Shown here: positions 20,382 through 29,523 of the stretch, one piece after another
How the letters are laid out: every line of letters starts with the position of its first letter
Numbering within the stretch: position 1 is the stretch's first letter
NCBI RefSeq assembly: GCF_000143415.4
Contig: NW_003314292.1
Coordinates: 1,129,666-1,193,665, forward strand
Direction: 5' to 3'
Source of the DNA: Selaginella moellendorffii
Taxonomy: Eukaryota > Streptophyta > Lycopodiopsida > Selaginellales > Selaginellaceae
Length of the DNA: 64,000 bases
The notes under the pieces: model-generated
Told to the model about the DNA's origin: nothing
Databases searched by the model: none
The model's input: only the letters and a program-made list of their open reading frames with translations
Translations under genes and position numbers: made by a program

Positions 20382-22700
20382 ATCAAGGGCTGAGTGAAAG
20401 CAGGCAGTCACCACCTCCTGACTCAGATTCCTATGGCGAACTCCCCTTCCCCAATCTCAATGGAGAGGTACAATGGATGAGGGATGCTTTTCAAGTCAGG
20501 GCCACGTTTTTCTCATCTCGTCGTCTTCGAAGGGTGTAAGAACGTGCAGAAACCATGTTAAGACAGTCGGGTGAGGATACGGTCCTAGGTCACGCACTAA
20601 AACAGGCTATGGATGTCTTGTATTTTGAGATGGAGACTCGGCCAGATGATTTTCCCAAGATGGTCCTGGAAGAACAAGCCATCCAGCCTGAGCAGCCTAT
20701 GGAAGAAATGCAGGAGGGGGATGAGGAGCCAGAGAAAGATAATGAGCAGGAAGAGCAGAAGGACGAAGAGGAGGACAAAGAAGAGGAGGACGAAGAAGAG
20801 GAGGACAAAGAGGACTTGGATGGTCCTCACAATGGTGACGATCACAATAACGACGACGACAATGATGACGACGATGGCCAGCCTGAGGTGGCCAAAGAGC
20901 AGCGGAGGAAGGTCATACAAGACAAACCATCAGGTAAATAATAGTACATCCATTCCTAACCTTTTACCATTTCTAACATTGTCCATGTAGGTCGCAGAGC
21001 AAATAGTAAGTAGAGATTATTCAGTTGAATTTACAAACTCTAGCATTTAGTGTCGAGGAAGGATAGTGCCAAGCAAGGGTCGAAACGTATGTCCAATCCT
21101 TCAGAATCAGCAGTGCGCCCAAGTGATATTGGTCCTAGTTCCTCAATAGTAGTTGATGGTAAATACAGTATAGTCGATTCAATGTGCTAATGAGTTTGTT
21201 TTTAGTAGCACGGGAGGATACCATCTCAATCGAAGGGAGATATTTGGACATGCATATGGATCCGCCAGTGGACTCTACTTGCCTGCAAGAGTCATCAGAG
21301 CTGGTGGAGGCTACTATCCATATCAACGCCAAGCAAGCTGACCACGCTCCACTTGATGCTGCCCATACCACTGAGTCAATCTTGTCCACGTATCCAACTG
21401 ACAGTGACCAGGCGCCATTGGACCCGCATGAGGCCGCCCCAGCCGCCGAGCCGGTCGTATCCTCATTTCCAACGGACTCAACGTGTGCCCAATCGTCTGA
21501 CTACACGCCGTTGGAACCTCCCTACACCGCCCCTGCTACATGTTCGGTCATGTCCACTTTGCCAACGGAGGCACCAGCTGAAATGGCGTGTGATCACACG
21601 CCATCGGAACCACCCCATGCCACTGTTGAGCTAGTTGTACCAGAGTCTACAGCTGAAATGGCATGTGCCCACACGCCATCGGATGCGATTGACCCCACAT
21701 TGCAGAGGAGAGTATTTCCGCCCTTCACGTTTCCTCGACCAAAACCCTCTCAACGACCATCGGGAGCACCATTCGCTAATATTGTAGATGGTAAAATTGA
21801 CTTGTACCATTTTTTATGCTGACGCATTTCATTTCAGAGTCACGGCGAAGGTACTGTATCGTTTTTGATCTGAACGGTGTCCTTTTCTCCCATGAGCGTG
21901 GCTCGTCCTCGAATGTCACTGCACCCTCCAAAGCCTGCGGTCGCAAGTTGGTCAAAAGAGACAGATTCACATTAATCACACGGGAGAAACTGCGGGATCT
22001 AATAATGACCATGTGACACTTAAAACAGAGGGCCGGGTTCAATTTGCAATTGGGAGTTTGGACATCCATGATGCGCCACAATGCATTAACGTTGCTACAG
22101 ATGATGCACAATCAAACGCGAGTAATATTACCATTTGACTTTCTCCTAACACAGGAGGATTGCTTGACTATGGTCCATGTGAGGGGTAGCAAGCCCATCT
22201 TCGTCAAGCCAGAGGCTGTAGTGATGAACCAGACTGCTAGGTCAAGTGAAATCCTCATCATCGATGACTCGCCGGTTAAAACTGCAACGAACACGCACAC
22301 ATATGCAGTGCACCCCATCTCTTGCAGTATGGAAACTAGGGAGAAGAAACCGTATGTTCTGGGGGACCTTGCAAAACGGCTTGGAGCGATGGTGATAGAG
22401 AACCGGCTAGTCCAGAAGGTGGCTGCAGAAATCAACCAAATGGCAGATGGAACGGTATATCAGAAGCCATTTGATCGGACAGACACCAGTCATCATTTAT
22501 GGCATGTATATTGTCTAGCCAAGCACTATCCGCATCTCCATAATCTGCTCAACCGGATGGGTTCTTCGACCACTGAACATGAGCGTGGACGTATTAGAGA
22601 AGAGATGGCATTACTATTGGGTTTAAATCCTGATAGTGTGGAGAGTGATGAAATTCCAAGATTATTGTATAGGCGTTGGAGGCAAAAAATAACAGTCTGA
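20382..22700 (+). CDS. Acidic/repeat protein with C-terminal FCP1-like (NIF) phosphatase domain
   Basis: The frame reads from the preceding exon through TAA at about 20537-20539 into a helical segment and a long Glu/Asp-rich tract (20700-20890). Small introns follow, including a possible 15-nt microexon GTCGCAGAGCAAATA at 20990-21004. Exon 21209-21788 has five imperfect repeats of about 24 residues (pattern HxPLxPPxxA...STxPTDS); two of them contain the palindrome. From 21836 the FCPH/NIF domain begins: VFDLNGVLF (DxDG-like with Asn as the second acid, as in several plant family members), LGVWTSMMRHNA near 22050, and ILIIDDSP near 22255. TGA 22014-22016 interrupts it in frame. The family dephosphorylates Ser/Thr, notably in RNA polymerase II CTD. 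It ends with TGA at 22698-22700. It may be the C-terminus of the gene starting at 17088. Confidence 0.65.
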
Positions 22701-23118
22701 GATGGCATGTATTTATTTAAAAATGTAACTTATTATGGCATGGGGTTCCATGCCATTGTATTAATATTAAAAGACAATTCTTTGAGAGGATTTGCATTAT
22801 ACTAGAAGTGTTACAGCATGTTATTGGAAGTCTACGAAGTTGTTTTATTAATAAGGGGAAAGTAAAAATTGAATGGGGACTTGGGCTCCACCTAGACTCA
22901 GAGCAACTGAGCCAATATTAAAAGGATGGAAAGAAATTGGACGACGATGACAAGGAGAAGAGAGAGGTGAAGCAGTGGCAAGGGGAGGAGAAGTGATTGA
23001 GTAGACATTTCCTTGTTTAAAATAAAATGGCATGTGCCTCAATGCAGTTGAATTTTGTTATATTTATATACTATATAAAGGTTTGGAAACCTTATTTTAC
23101 AAGTGGGATAATGACAAT
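22701..23118. other. Non-coding right flank of the element
   Basis: Contains palindrome copies at 22735 and 23027 and no gene. It could hold the polyadenylation region of the phosphatase-like gene. Confidence 0.45.
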
Positions 23119-23143
23119 TCCCACTTTAACGAAATAGAGCTTT
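23119..23143 (-). repeat. Right terminal inverted repeat
   Basis: 25 bp identical to the reverse complement of 10196-10220. Immediately inside, AAGTGGGATAATGACAATTC with CCCACTT can fold as a short hairpin (23101-23127). Confidence 0.75.
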
Positions 23144-23828
23144 TATGTAAATACTCGTAAAATTGTAGCATATCCCATGGTAGTAGTAAGTGGTGTCAAG
23201 TTGATCAAATGGATCAATCAAGCTATAGACCTCTATCTATATCTGTTTTGATGATGACAATGGACTTGGGAACAAGTTGCTACAAAAGACATATATGATA
23301 ATAGTTTGTGACCACACCACCTCATGCTATCATTGTACAGCCGGGCTGCAACATCTCCCATGCAAGAATGCCACAGCAGACTTCTCGATGAAGGATAAGG
23401 AGGAACACTGAGTCTGACCTGCCAGCCACAATGCAAAACGTGCTTCTCCTGCAGCTCAGAGCCAACCTGCCTGCCACATAGGCATTGAGCTGGCCATCCA
23501 GGTGGCATGGATAAGGCACAGCTGCCACATGGAATATTTCTAGAGGTCTGGCCAGATATTCATGTCAATTGAGGCAATTCCTAAAGTATTCTCTTCAGGT
23601 ACCTCAAGGACAAGAGCGATGGCGATCGAATTCGCTGGAATTTCACAAAGTTTTTGATCAATCGCACTGGTGTTCAATATTATGTACCATAGGTTGTTAT
23701 ACCTTCCCACGAGCTCCACAAGGGTCTATGTACGAACTGTTGTTTGTTCTAAATTTTCAGATTTTCCTTGTTAATTAATGCATTAAGGCATTCTGGAGTT
23801 CTCCGTAAGTATGTGGCCACAAGAAGGA

Positions 23829-23835
23829 TATATAA
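23829..23835 (+). promoter_or_regulatory. TATA box of the LamG gene
   Basis: TATATAA, 32 nt upstream of the ATG at 23867. The 5' UTR would be very short if this is the element used. Confidence 0.5.
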
Positions 23836-23866
23836 GAATGCAGCAGCAAGTGAAAATCATAACACA

Positions 23867-24598
23867 ATGGCTTCCTGTCTCTCTTTCTACTTTGCTCTTA
23901 CTGTTCTTCTGGCCACTGTGGTGGATGCTTCGAATTCCATTTCTTCGACATCAGATGAGAATGCGGACATCTCTAAGTCACTGGTTGCATGGTGGAAGCT
24001 GGATGAGAAGATAGGCCATCTGGTCGCAGACTCGTCTGGGAACAAGGCAACTGGGCTTGTGGAGCAGGCCGGGTCCCAACTTGCTCACACAACTGATGGT
24101 ATTGTGTTTGATGGTGCAACATACATTTCCATGGGCACCACGCCCTCTCTCTCTGGGCAGACTGATTTTGCTGTTCATGCTTGGGTGAAGGTCCCACCCC
24201 GCATCAAGCAGGAACTGTGCATCATCCAGCAACGCTCTGATCATATCTATGGTGAGTGGTGGCTATGGATCCGCAATGGCAGTCTATGGTTTACGGTGTA
24301 CAATGATGAGTTCCAGTTCAGAATTGAGGGAACAGTGCCAGTCACTGATGGAACTTGGCACCATGTTGCTGGAGTCCGAAATGGCACTGTTGGGTCTATC
24401 TACGTTGATTCTAAACTTGATAAGTCACAGAACGGCTCCAAGATAGTCAAGCTCAATTCCAGCCTACCTGTCTTCATTGGTTATGACCCCCGTGACAACA
24501 AACGCTACTTTCATGGTGAACTCAAGGAGGTTCAGATCTTCAGTGCTGCTGTTGTGCCTGTGGGCTTCAACCCAATCTCTAGCTATGGAATCATGTAA
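23867..24598 (+). CDS. Secreted LamG / concanavalin A-like lectin domain protein
   Basis: Intronless, 243 codons. The ATG at 23867 is chosen because it is followed directly by a signal peptide (MASCLSFYFALTVLLATVVDA); the frame is open 33 codons further upstream but those residues look non-coding. The mature part is one jelly-roll LamG_3-type domain: LVAWWKLDEKIGHLVADSSG, then IVFDGATYISMG, DFAVHAWVK, DGTWHHVAGVRNGT with IYVD, and RYFHGELKEVQIFS. Such domains bind carbohydrates, and several N-glycosylation sequons (NGS/NGT) fit secretion to the wall or apoplast. The length is that of a single stand-alone domain. No enzyme domain is attached, so the ligand is unknown. The absence of introns, against spliced neighbours, leaves open retroposition or acquisition from bacteria, where this architecture is common. 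Confidence 0.8.
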   Translation: MASCLSFYFALTVLLATVVDASNSISSTSDENADISKSLVAWWKLDEKIGHLVADSSGNKATGLVEQAGSQLAHTTDGIVFDGATYISMGTTPSLSGQTDFAVHAWVKVPPRIKQELCIIQQRSDHIYGEWWLWIRNGSLWFTVYNDEFQFRIEGTVPVTDGTWHHVAGVRNGTVGSIYVDSKLDKSQNGSKIVKLNSSLPVFIGYDPRDNKRYFHGELKEVQIFSAAVVPVGFNPISSYGIM

Positions 24599-24739
24599 GC
24601 TTATGCTCCTCTGACATGGATTCATATACGTAAATAAAGAGGAGCTGGTTTGTTATATTCTATGAAGTATGGCGTGTTTCTTATGAATTGAATGTAGAAT
24701 ATACATTTCTCTAGTGTCCATAGTTCCACAATCCAACAA

Positions 24740-25035
24740 AGATGGATGGACAGAATGGCAGCATTCAACATGCGTGGCAGTGCTTCGCCAGAATTCAGCA
24801 GCTGACTGTTGTTTCAGGGAATGGCATGCTCGTAGCGCTTGCCTGGAATGGGCACTTGCAGCAGGCAATGATGCAACTGCAATGCCTGGACAACAGTATT
24901 ATCGATCTAATCGCTGTATAGGTACTTTGAGGGGCGTTTTAGACTCCATATAGAACAGTTTCAGAAGATGCATGTGAGAAATGTGTATCTTGGAATGCCA
25001 TCATCTGACAGAGCGGCATTTTCATGGCTAAGGTG
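24740..25035 (+). pseudogene. PPR protein fragment
   Basis: The plus frame near 24820 reads GNGMLVALAWNGHLQQAM, matching the PPR helix pattern WNAMLxAxAxNGHLxxAM. Further on, about 24957-25012, FQKMHVRNV and SWNAII follow in two frames two bases apart, matching FxKMxxRNVVSWNAII. Stops and frameshifts separate them. This is a relic of a PLS-type PPR gene (organelle RNA processing family), not a working gene. Confidence 0.55.
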
Positions 25036-25358
25036 GTCTTAAATTTTAATTCTTGCATTTGTTGTTTTAAAACAAATTTGTGTTATATCATGTCAATACT
25101 GAATTTAAACCTCTGGTCACTCTTGGGCCTTATTACCCTTGGAGGGCCTCCGTGCTAACATTGTATCGATATAATTTTTCAAGTTTTATGTACTAAGCAG
25201 CTTTATTTTATTCTAAAAATGAAAAATAAAATAAAAAACAGAGAAAAAAAACTTTATCATCTCTTGCTGGGTTGCTTGTTGTCGTTGTTGATCTGGAGGA
25301 GGTTCTTATTTTATATAGTAGAATTGATGTTTTTTTTTTACAATGTTGGCCATATTGA

Positions 25359-25718
25359 ACACAACTACTTAACAGTCCTCTAAATTTTTATGGCACATTT
25401 ATAATAAATAGTAATAGTTTAATTTCTTCTAATAATAAATTTCGAGCCAAATTAGAAAATTGTAATTTTGTTATTGATGATATTGAAACAATCAAAAGTA
25501 TATGGTCTACAATATCAGAAAGATCAAATATATTTTGTTATCTTCATCTTCAACTAGATGGTCATTTACTTATAATAGATAATAACAATAATATTATATG
25601 GAAAAATAATATATTTTGCTCAAAATGCATAATATTTGCAATTTTAAAAATAGAAGATACTGGACAATTAATAGTAACATTTTATGATTTTTTTAAAGAA
25701 GATAATGTGGAGGAATAA
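25359..25718 (+). pseudogene. B-lectin (bulb-type mannose-binding) domain relic
   Basis: A 119-codon open stretch between stops, without a good ATG, reads KFRAKLENCNFVIDD, then SIWSTIS, and later YLHLQLDGHLLIIDNNNNII with IWKNN. This is the repeated pattern LxxxxDGNLVxYDxxxxxIWxSxT of GNA/B-lectin domains. Codon use has drifted to extreme AT, and key Asp/Asn/Tyr sugar-contact positions are partly lost. Part of it (25594-25740) recurs at 46891-47040 in the second segmental copy. Confidence 0.55.
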
Positions 25719-26146
25719 TAATCTTAATTAAAATAATGTTTTCATTAATTTCTAGGTTAATTCTTATTTATATTGTATTTTTATTTATTTTTAATGTATT
25801 TTACATTATTAATAACAAGCATTTTATTGCTTTAGAGTCATCGTTGGTCATCTCCGAAAGATTCACTCTTCTTCTTGTGGCTCAATCCTCTATGTGCCAC
25901 TGGTTCCAAGCAGCCACTGCACGACGAAGAAGGGGATCACACGCGCGATTGCTCCAAGCACTGTCCAAGGTAGGAGACAATCACAGCCCCTCCACCCTCT
26001 GCCTGTTGAGGCTAAGAGAACAATCAAGACCGCCAATCATATTGCTAGATCTACAGCCTTGGAACGATATGGTTATTTAAAATTCGTATAAGCTGCTAGA
26101 TTATATGTACACCTGTGAGATTAAAATTTTACGATGCAAAAGCTTA

Positions 26147-27587
26147 TTACTTATCATTAGCAAGATCATCGTCAAGAGCGTCCTGACCGACTTGGACCTC
26201 ACCACACACCCCGTCTTCTTCCGAAAACGCATCCAAATGAACCGTGGCTCCACTCTTTCGCTGCTGGGGCAGGCTCTTGTAGTTGAAGACTTTCTCTAGA
26301 ACGTCCTTGAGGGTCGAGCAAAGAATAAGCTCCATTCCGTCCACCTTGACTCCTTTAGCACCCTGTGGGACGATGCATTTCTTGAAACCCAGCTTGGATG
26401 CCTCAAACAGTCGCCTTTCGAGTTGAGCTACCTGCATGGACGGAACTTCCAGCATTGAAAAGTGAGAAACCACGTAAGAACTTACAAAGCGCAGCTCTCC
26501 CCCGAGTCCTAGCTCACCAACGAAGACTGTGTCCCGAGGAACCGCAAGCAAGACGAAGCTCGTGAGTTGGTATGCCCAGCTAGTCGAGAGAAAGTACCTG
26601 CTGGCAATAGCGACGGCAACAGCAATATCTGTGGCGGGCTCTTCCAAACGAAAGCCTCCAACGACATTAACAAAAATATCCTAGAGCAGTATTTCAGCAT
26701 AAGAACTTTTGCTATCACAAAGTACAGAACGCACCCGTCTTGCAAGTCTCAAGCGCGCTTGTTTGAGTAAGACCTGGCATCACAGCGTCAAGCCTCACAA
26801 AAGTGGAGAATATTTATGGAGTGACTTACGGCAACAATCAGATTGAATCGAGATGGATCCACTCCAGTGAACGTTCTTTTACTTGGCAGTGAAGTGGCAG
26901 GAGAGCATAAGACCTGCAAAACGTGCGTTCATGCCGGAGAAAACTTTAGCTTTTGATCGTTGTCAGATACGCTTCTCGGTTTTAAAGTCAGATCATGGCA
27001 AGTCAGAGAAACTGTTCTTGGCAGTCCAGCTCACTCGAAACTCGGGAAATTCCAAAGAATCTACCACCAGTCTCTCGTTGAACCTGGAAAGCTAGAGCAG
27101 CCAGACAACGCTCAGATTTGGCTAAAAGTATCATCATCCAACGTAAATCCTAGAAGTCGCTTACCTGGATTTCAACCAGCAGCGGCCGAGATCCTTCCAA
27201 AGCCACCCCAACGGTGGCTGACGCATTACTGTCCTCCCCAGTTCTATCAGAAAGAAACATCAAACTGGGATTTCTACCGCTCGTAAACCGCTGTCGACCA
27301 TCTCAAACACGCCGACCTGTAATAAAGATAAAACAGCCAGATTCAATTTAAAAGCAAATGCTGAAAGACAGTCACCTCTTTCGTAGAAGCGAAGCGATTT
27401 TTTAGCGATCTTAGAAGCCGTTGAGACAAAAGACGGTCTCCCTAGAGACAAGAAATATATGGCAACCTCAAACGAACAAAGATAAAAACTCCAAGTGAAG
27501 ACAAACATCAACCATGTGCTCCAATGTACGTGGCCCCGCTATTTCTCCAGATTTCGTTACATGCCCAATCTTTATATCGCCGAACAT
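26147..27587 (-). pseudogene. RadA/Sms-like DNA repair protein, 3' part (copy A)
   Basis: On the minus strand, exons give [20 protein letters not shown] with MVDV, then the VGVFEMVD segment, a TFTGVDPSRFNLIVAV segment, and the Lon-like C-terminal domain: DIFVNVVGGF, TDIAVAVAIASRYF, PRDTVFVGELGLGGELRFV, QLERRLFEASKLGFKKCIVP. These are RadA signature regions (branch-migration ATPase of the RecA family with a Lon-type C-terminus). The N-terminal zinc finger and Walker A are absent; the sequence instead joins the oligopeptidase B piece 27 nt upstream. Residues between ASRYF and PRDT, present in copy B as a short exon, are missing. Confidence 0.75.
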
Positions 27588-27614
27588 CTAATGCAAGAAA
27601 GAAAGAGAGCTTAC

Positions 27615-28622
27615 CACCAGTGAAGATATCGACAACCGTAGAGTAGACGAATTGAAGTCACAGTTTGCTCCAGGAGTAGGAAATGTTATCCCGGAGGGAA
27701 GGTTTACAGTCCAAGGAGGAGTTTTCAGGCTCTGAAAGGAAAGAGCTTAGTGAGACCAAAACTTTTACCATATGCTTACATCCAGGTTGAAAACATGCAC
27801 AATGGGAAGACCATTTTGTCGTCTGTATAAGATCAAATGCTTCGCAAAAATATCCATATCCTCTATCCAATTTTCGCTCTCGACTGGGACAACCTCCTAA
27901 AGTGTTTCATTTTTTGCTGTGAAAAAAACGAGAATTGACTTACCTCCCACGCCTTCGAGGTCAAGCTATCTGTCTTGCAGCGGACAAGCCGATAGTTGTT
28001 TCCTAGCGACGCTAGCTTCTTGTCGCCCAAAAAATTGGTAAGAATATACAGGTGCTCTTCATGGTGTTCCACGAAATACTGGATGCCATCAACTCTATCT
28101 GCAACTTTCCGCAACGTTGTGGCTGAAGTTTTCGGATCTACCAGAAAAACCAGGCTCGAGCAACACATTTGTGAAACGCAATTACCTCAGAGGACGTCTT
28201 CGAGTTGACATTAATCAAAACGTACTGCCATTTTTTGGTTCTTGTAACATCAACAAAGTTCTTTGGATTGTCGTCGTGATAAATTGCAATGTCATCATCT
28301 TAGACCGCAAGTTCTGCAACAAAACCCTGTCGAGATCGAGAAAAAATGATTCTAGAAGAAACTTCAAATAGAAACCTGTGAGGTCGATGTGCTGCATCAC
28401 TACAAGTGTAGTAAAGATAGTCTCCAGTATCAGACCACTCCACACTTACTACACCATCGGTTTTGTGCTCCAGGAGGAGGCTATCAGTCTCCAAGTCTTT
28501 GACAAACAATGTGAAGATCTCGTTGCCACCCAAGTCGATTGTGTACGCTAACAGTTTGTGGTCTCTGGATAGCTTAAAAACTCCAAGCTGTGCATGGCCT
28601 ACACTTGTGTAATTAGGAAGAA
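27615..28622 (-). pseudogene. Oligopeptidase B-like propeller fragment (copy A)
   Basis: The minus strand encodes pieces of the S9A beta-propeller: a LLAYTIDLGGNE segment with LFVKDLETDSLLLEH and SVEWSDTGDYLYYTCSD, then VADRVDGIQYFVEHHEEHLY and NNYRLVRCK. The catalytic alpha/beta-hydrolase domain (Ser-Asp-His) is missing; the frame runs into RadA sequence instead. The 5' end is cut at 28622, where RMI1 sequence begins. Confidence 0.7.
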
Positions 28623-28625
28623 TTC

Positions 28626-29345
28626 GTGATCATCCATATACAAGTCTAACTTCGCGCAGTGACTACGTTTGCTTATTTTGATTTTCTGTCTCTAGGCAAG
28701 CACCTGTTTCTATAGAAGATTTATTTCGCGGTTCGGATTCCTACAGTGAACAAACATCAAGTTTTCTCTCCATGCGTAATTCTTTTTATCTTCACTTCAG
28801 GACAGCATCGGAGAAGACAACTTCGCAGTAAATTTTACGATCTTCACGTCCATTTTTCAGCCGCAGACAGCCTGGAGTCCACTTCCTTTACGTATCTGGC
28901 AGTTCTATAGAGGCGGTTTTTGGAGTCAATGAGGCCGAGTTAAGGTAATAAAAGAAAAGAAAAGAAATTGTTTTCTGAGCAAGGATGCATGCCAGCTGGC
29001 GATATACATCGAAGATGAAAGTTTAATGGAAGCTCTAGTGAACCACGAGGTAAAGCTTCAATTCTGTTTAATCAAGACTGGTCGCCAATTATGCAGCTGG
29101 TTGAGAGGATGATCGGATACTCCCGTTGGATGTAAGTGCCGCTATAGAATGTCAAGCTTTTCTCAAGAAATACCAGGTGTTTTTTTACAAAGGCACACAT
29201 GAGATATTTTCTTAAGCGTGTGGTGATCTTTATATTTGGTGAACGACTGCCTACATGCATCCGGAAATGGATGGACGCTTCTTGTCCGAGTTGAAGCTCT
29301 TCCAGTTTGCGCCAGGATCATCAGCGATCCCTTCCATTGTATTGA
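28626..29345 (+). pseudogene. RMI1-like 3' half (copy A, first)
   Basis: Begins at the end of RMI1 exon 4 (TTCGTGATCATCCATATAC) and carries relics of exons 5-9: KEKK..., QLAIYIEDES-like sequence near 29000, LVERMIGYSRWM near 29100, and VNDCLHASGNGWTLLVRVEA near 29240-29310. Small deletions and frame changes relative to 55322-56257 make it non-functional. It has no first half because of the deletion at 28622. Confidence 0.75.
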
Positions 29346-29523
29346 ATTTGACTTAGAAAAGAAACTTCATAACTTGCAAAGACAGTTCTTGCATTGCTAT
29401 AGAAAATCTTTCTCGAAATTGTCTCACAAAAACAAATTCCACCCGGTGACCAAGCAAGCAAAGTTAGTACCTGTACTCTTCAATCAAAAACGATGCTTAC
29501 CGAACTGGTGCTGGCTTTTGTTC

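Larger units (their letters stand above)
10828..23048. repeat. Dispersed 22-bp palindrome family
   Basis: Consensus AT-GGCATGAGGCCTCATGCC-AT. Copies that keep the 22-bp frame start at 10828, 12236, 12293, 14130, 14200, 14236, 14713 (perfect), 14811, 15468, 16325, 16404, 17116, 17193, 17253, 18527, 20026, 20160, 20351, 21583 (perfect palindrome with altered centre), 21658, 22735 and 23027. Changes are mostly in the centre or are compensated on the other arm (for example 14130 ATAGCAT..ATGCTAT). Copies lie in introns (17116, 17193, 17253, 18527, 20026, 20160, 20351), in intergenic DNA, and twice in an exon (21583, 21658). Spacing is irregular, so this is not a tandem array or CRISPR. It could be a binding site for an element-encoded protein or a hairpin. 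Confidence 0.85.
10196..23143. mobile_element. Putative 12.9-kb cargo-bearing DNA transposon
   Basis: Identical 25-bp inverted repeats lie at 10196-10220 and 23119-23143 (both contain GCTCTATTTCGTTAAAGTGG). Between them are a transposase-like gene on the minus strand (10989-14056), a large plus-strand gene region (17088-22700), and more than 20 copies of a 22-bp palindrome that I do not see elsewhere in the window except a few half-sites. The coincidence of inverted repeats, transposase and palindrome limits argues for one mobile unit. Target-site duplications were not identified, and the true termini could lie slightly outside the 25-bp match. Several in-frame stops suggest the copy is no longer active. 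The family is unknown to me; the transposase resembles DUF7869 proteins. Confidence 0.65.

Noticed and set aside
20590-20920. Minus-strand hydrophobic and Ser-rich ORFs
   Set aside because: They are the antisense of the Glu/Asp-rich tract (GAG/GAC codons read as CTC/GTC) and have no other support.
10828-23048. CRISPR-like array of palindromic repeats
   Set aside because: Spacing is irregular (tens of bp to more than 1 kb), many copies sit inside spliced introns, the host is a plant, and no cas-like genes are present.
10196-23143. Polinton or endogenous DNA virus
   Set aside because: No protein-primed polymerase, packaging ATPase, capsid or retroviral integrase gene is visible between the inverted repeats.
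23233-23528. Minus-strand ORFs upstream of the LamG gene
   Set aside because: Cys/Ser/Trp-rich composition without family resemblance; more likely promoter-proximal non-coding DNA.
24714-24953. 79-codon plus-strand ORF after the LamG gene
   Set aside because: The recognisable PPR signal is in another frame of the same DNA, so this frame is a shadow of a decayed PPR gene.
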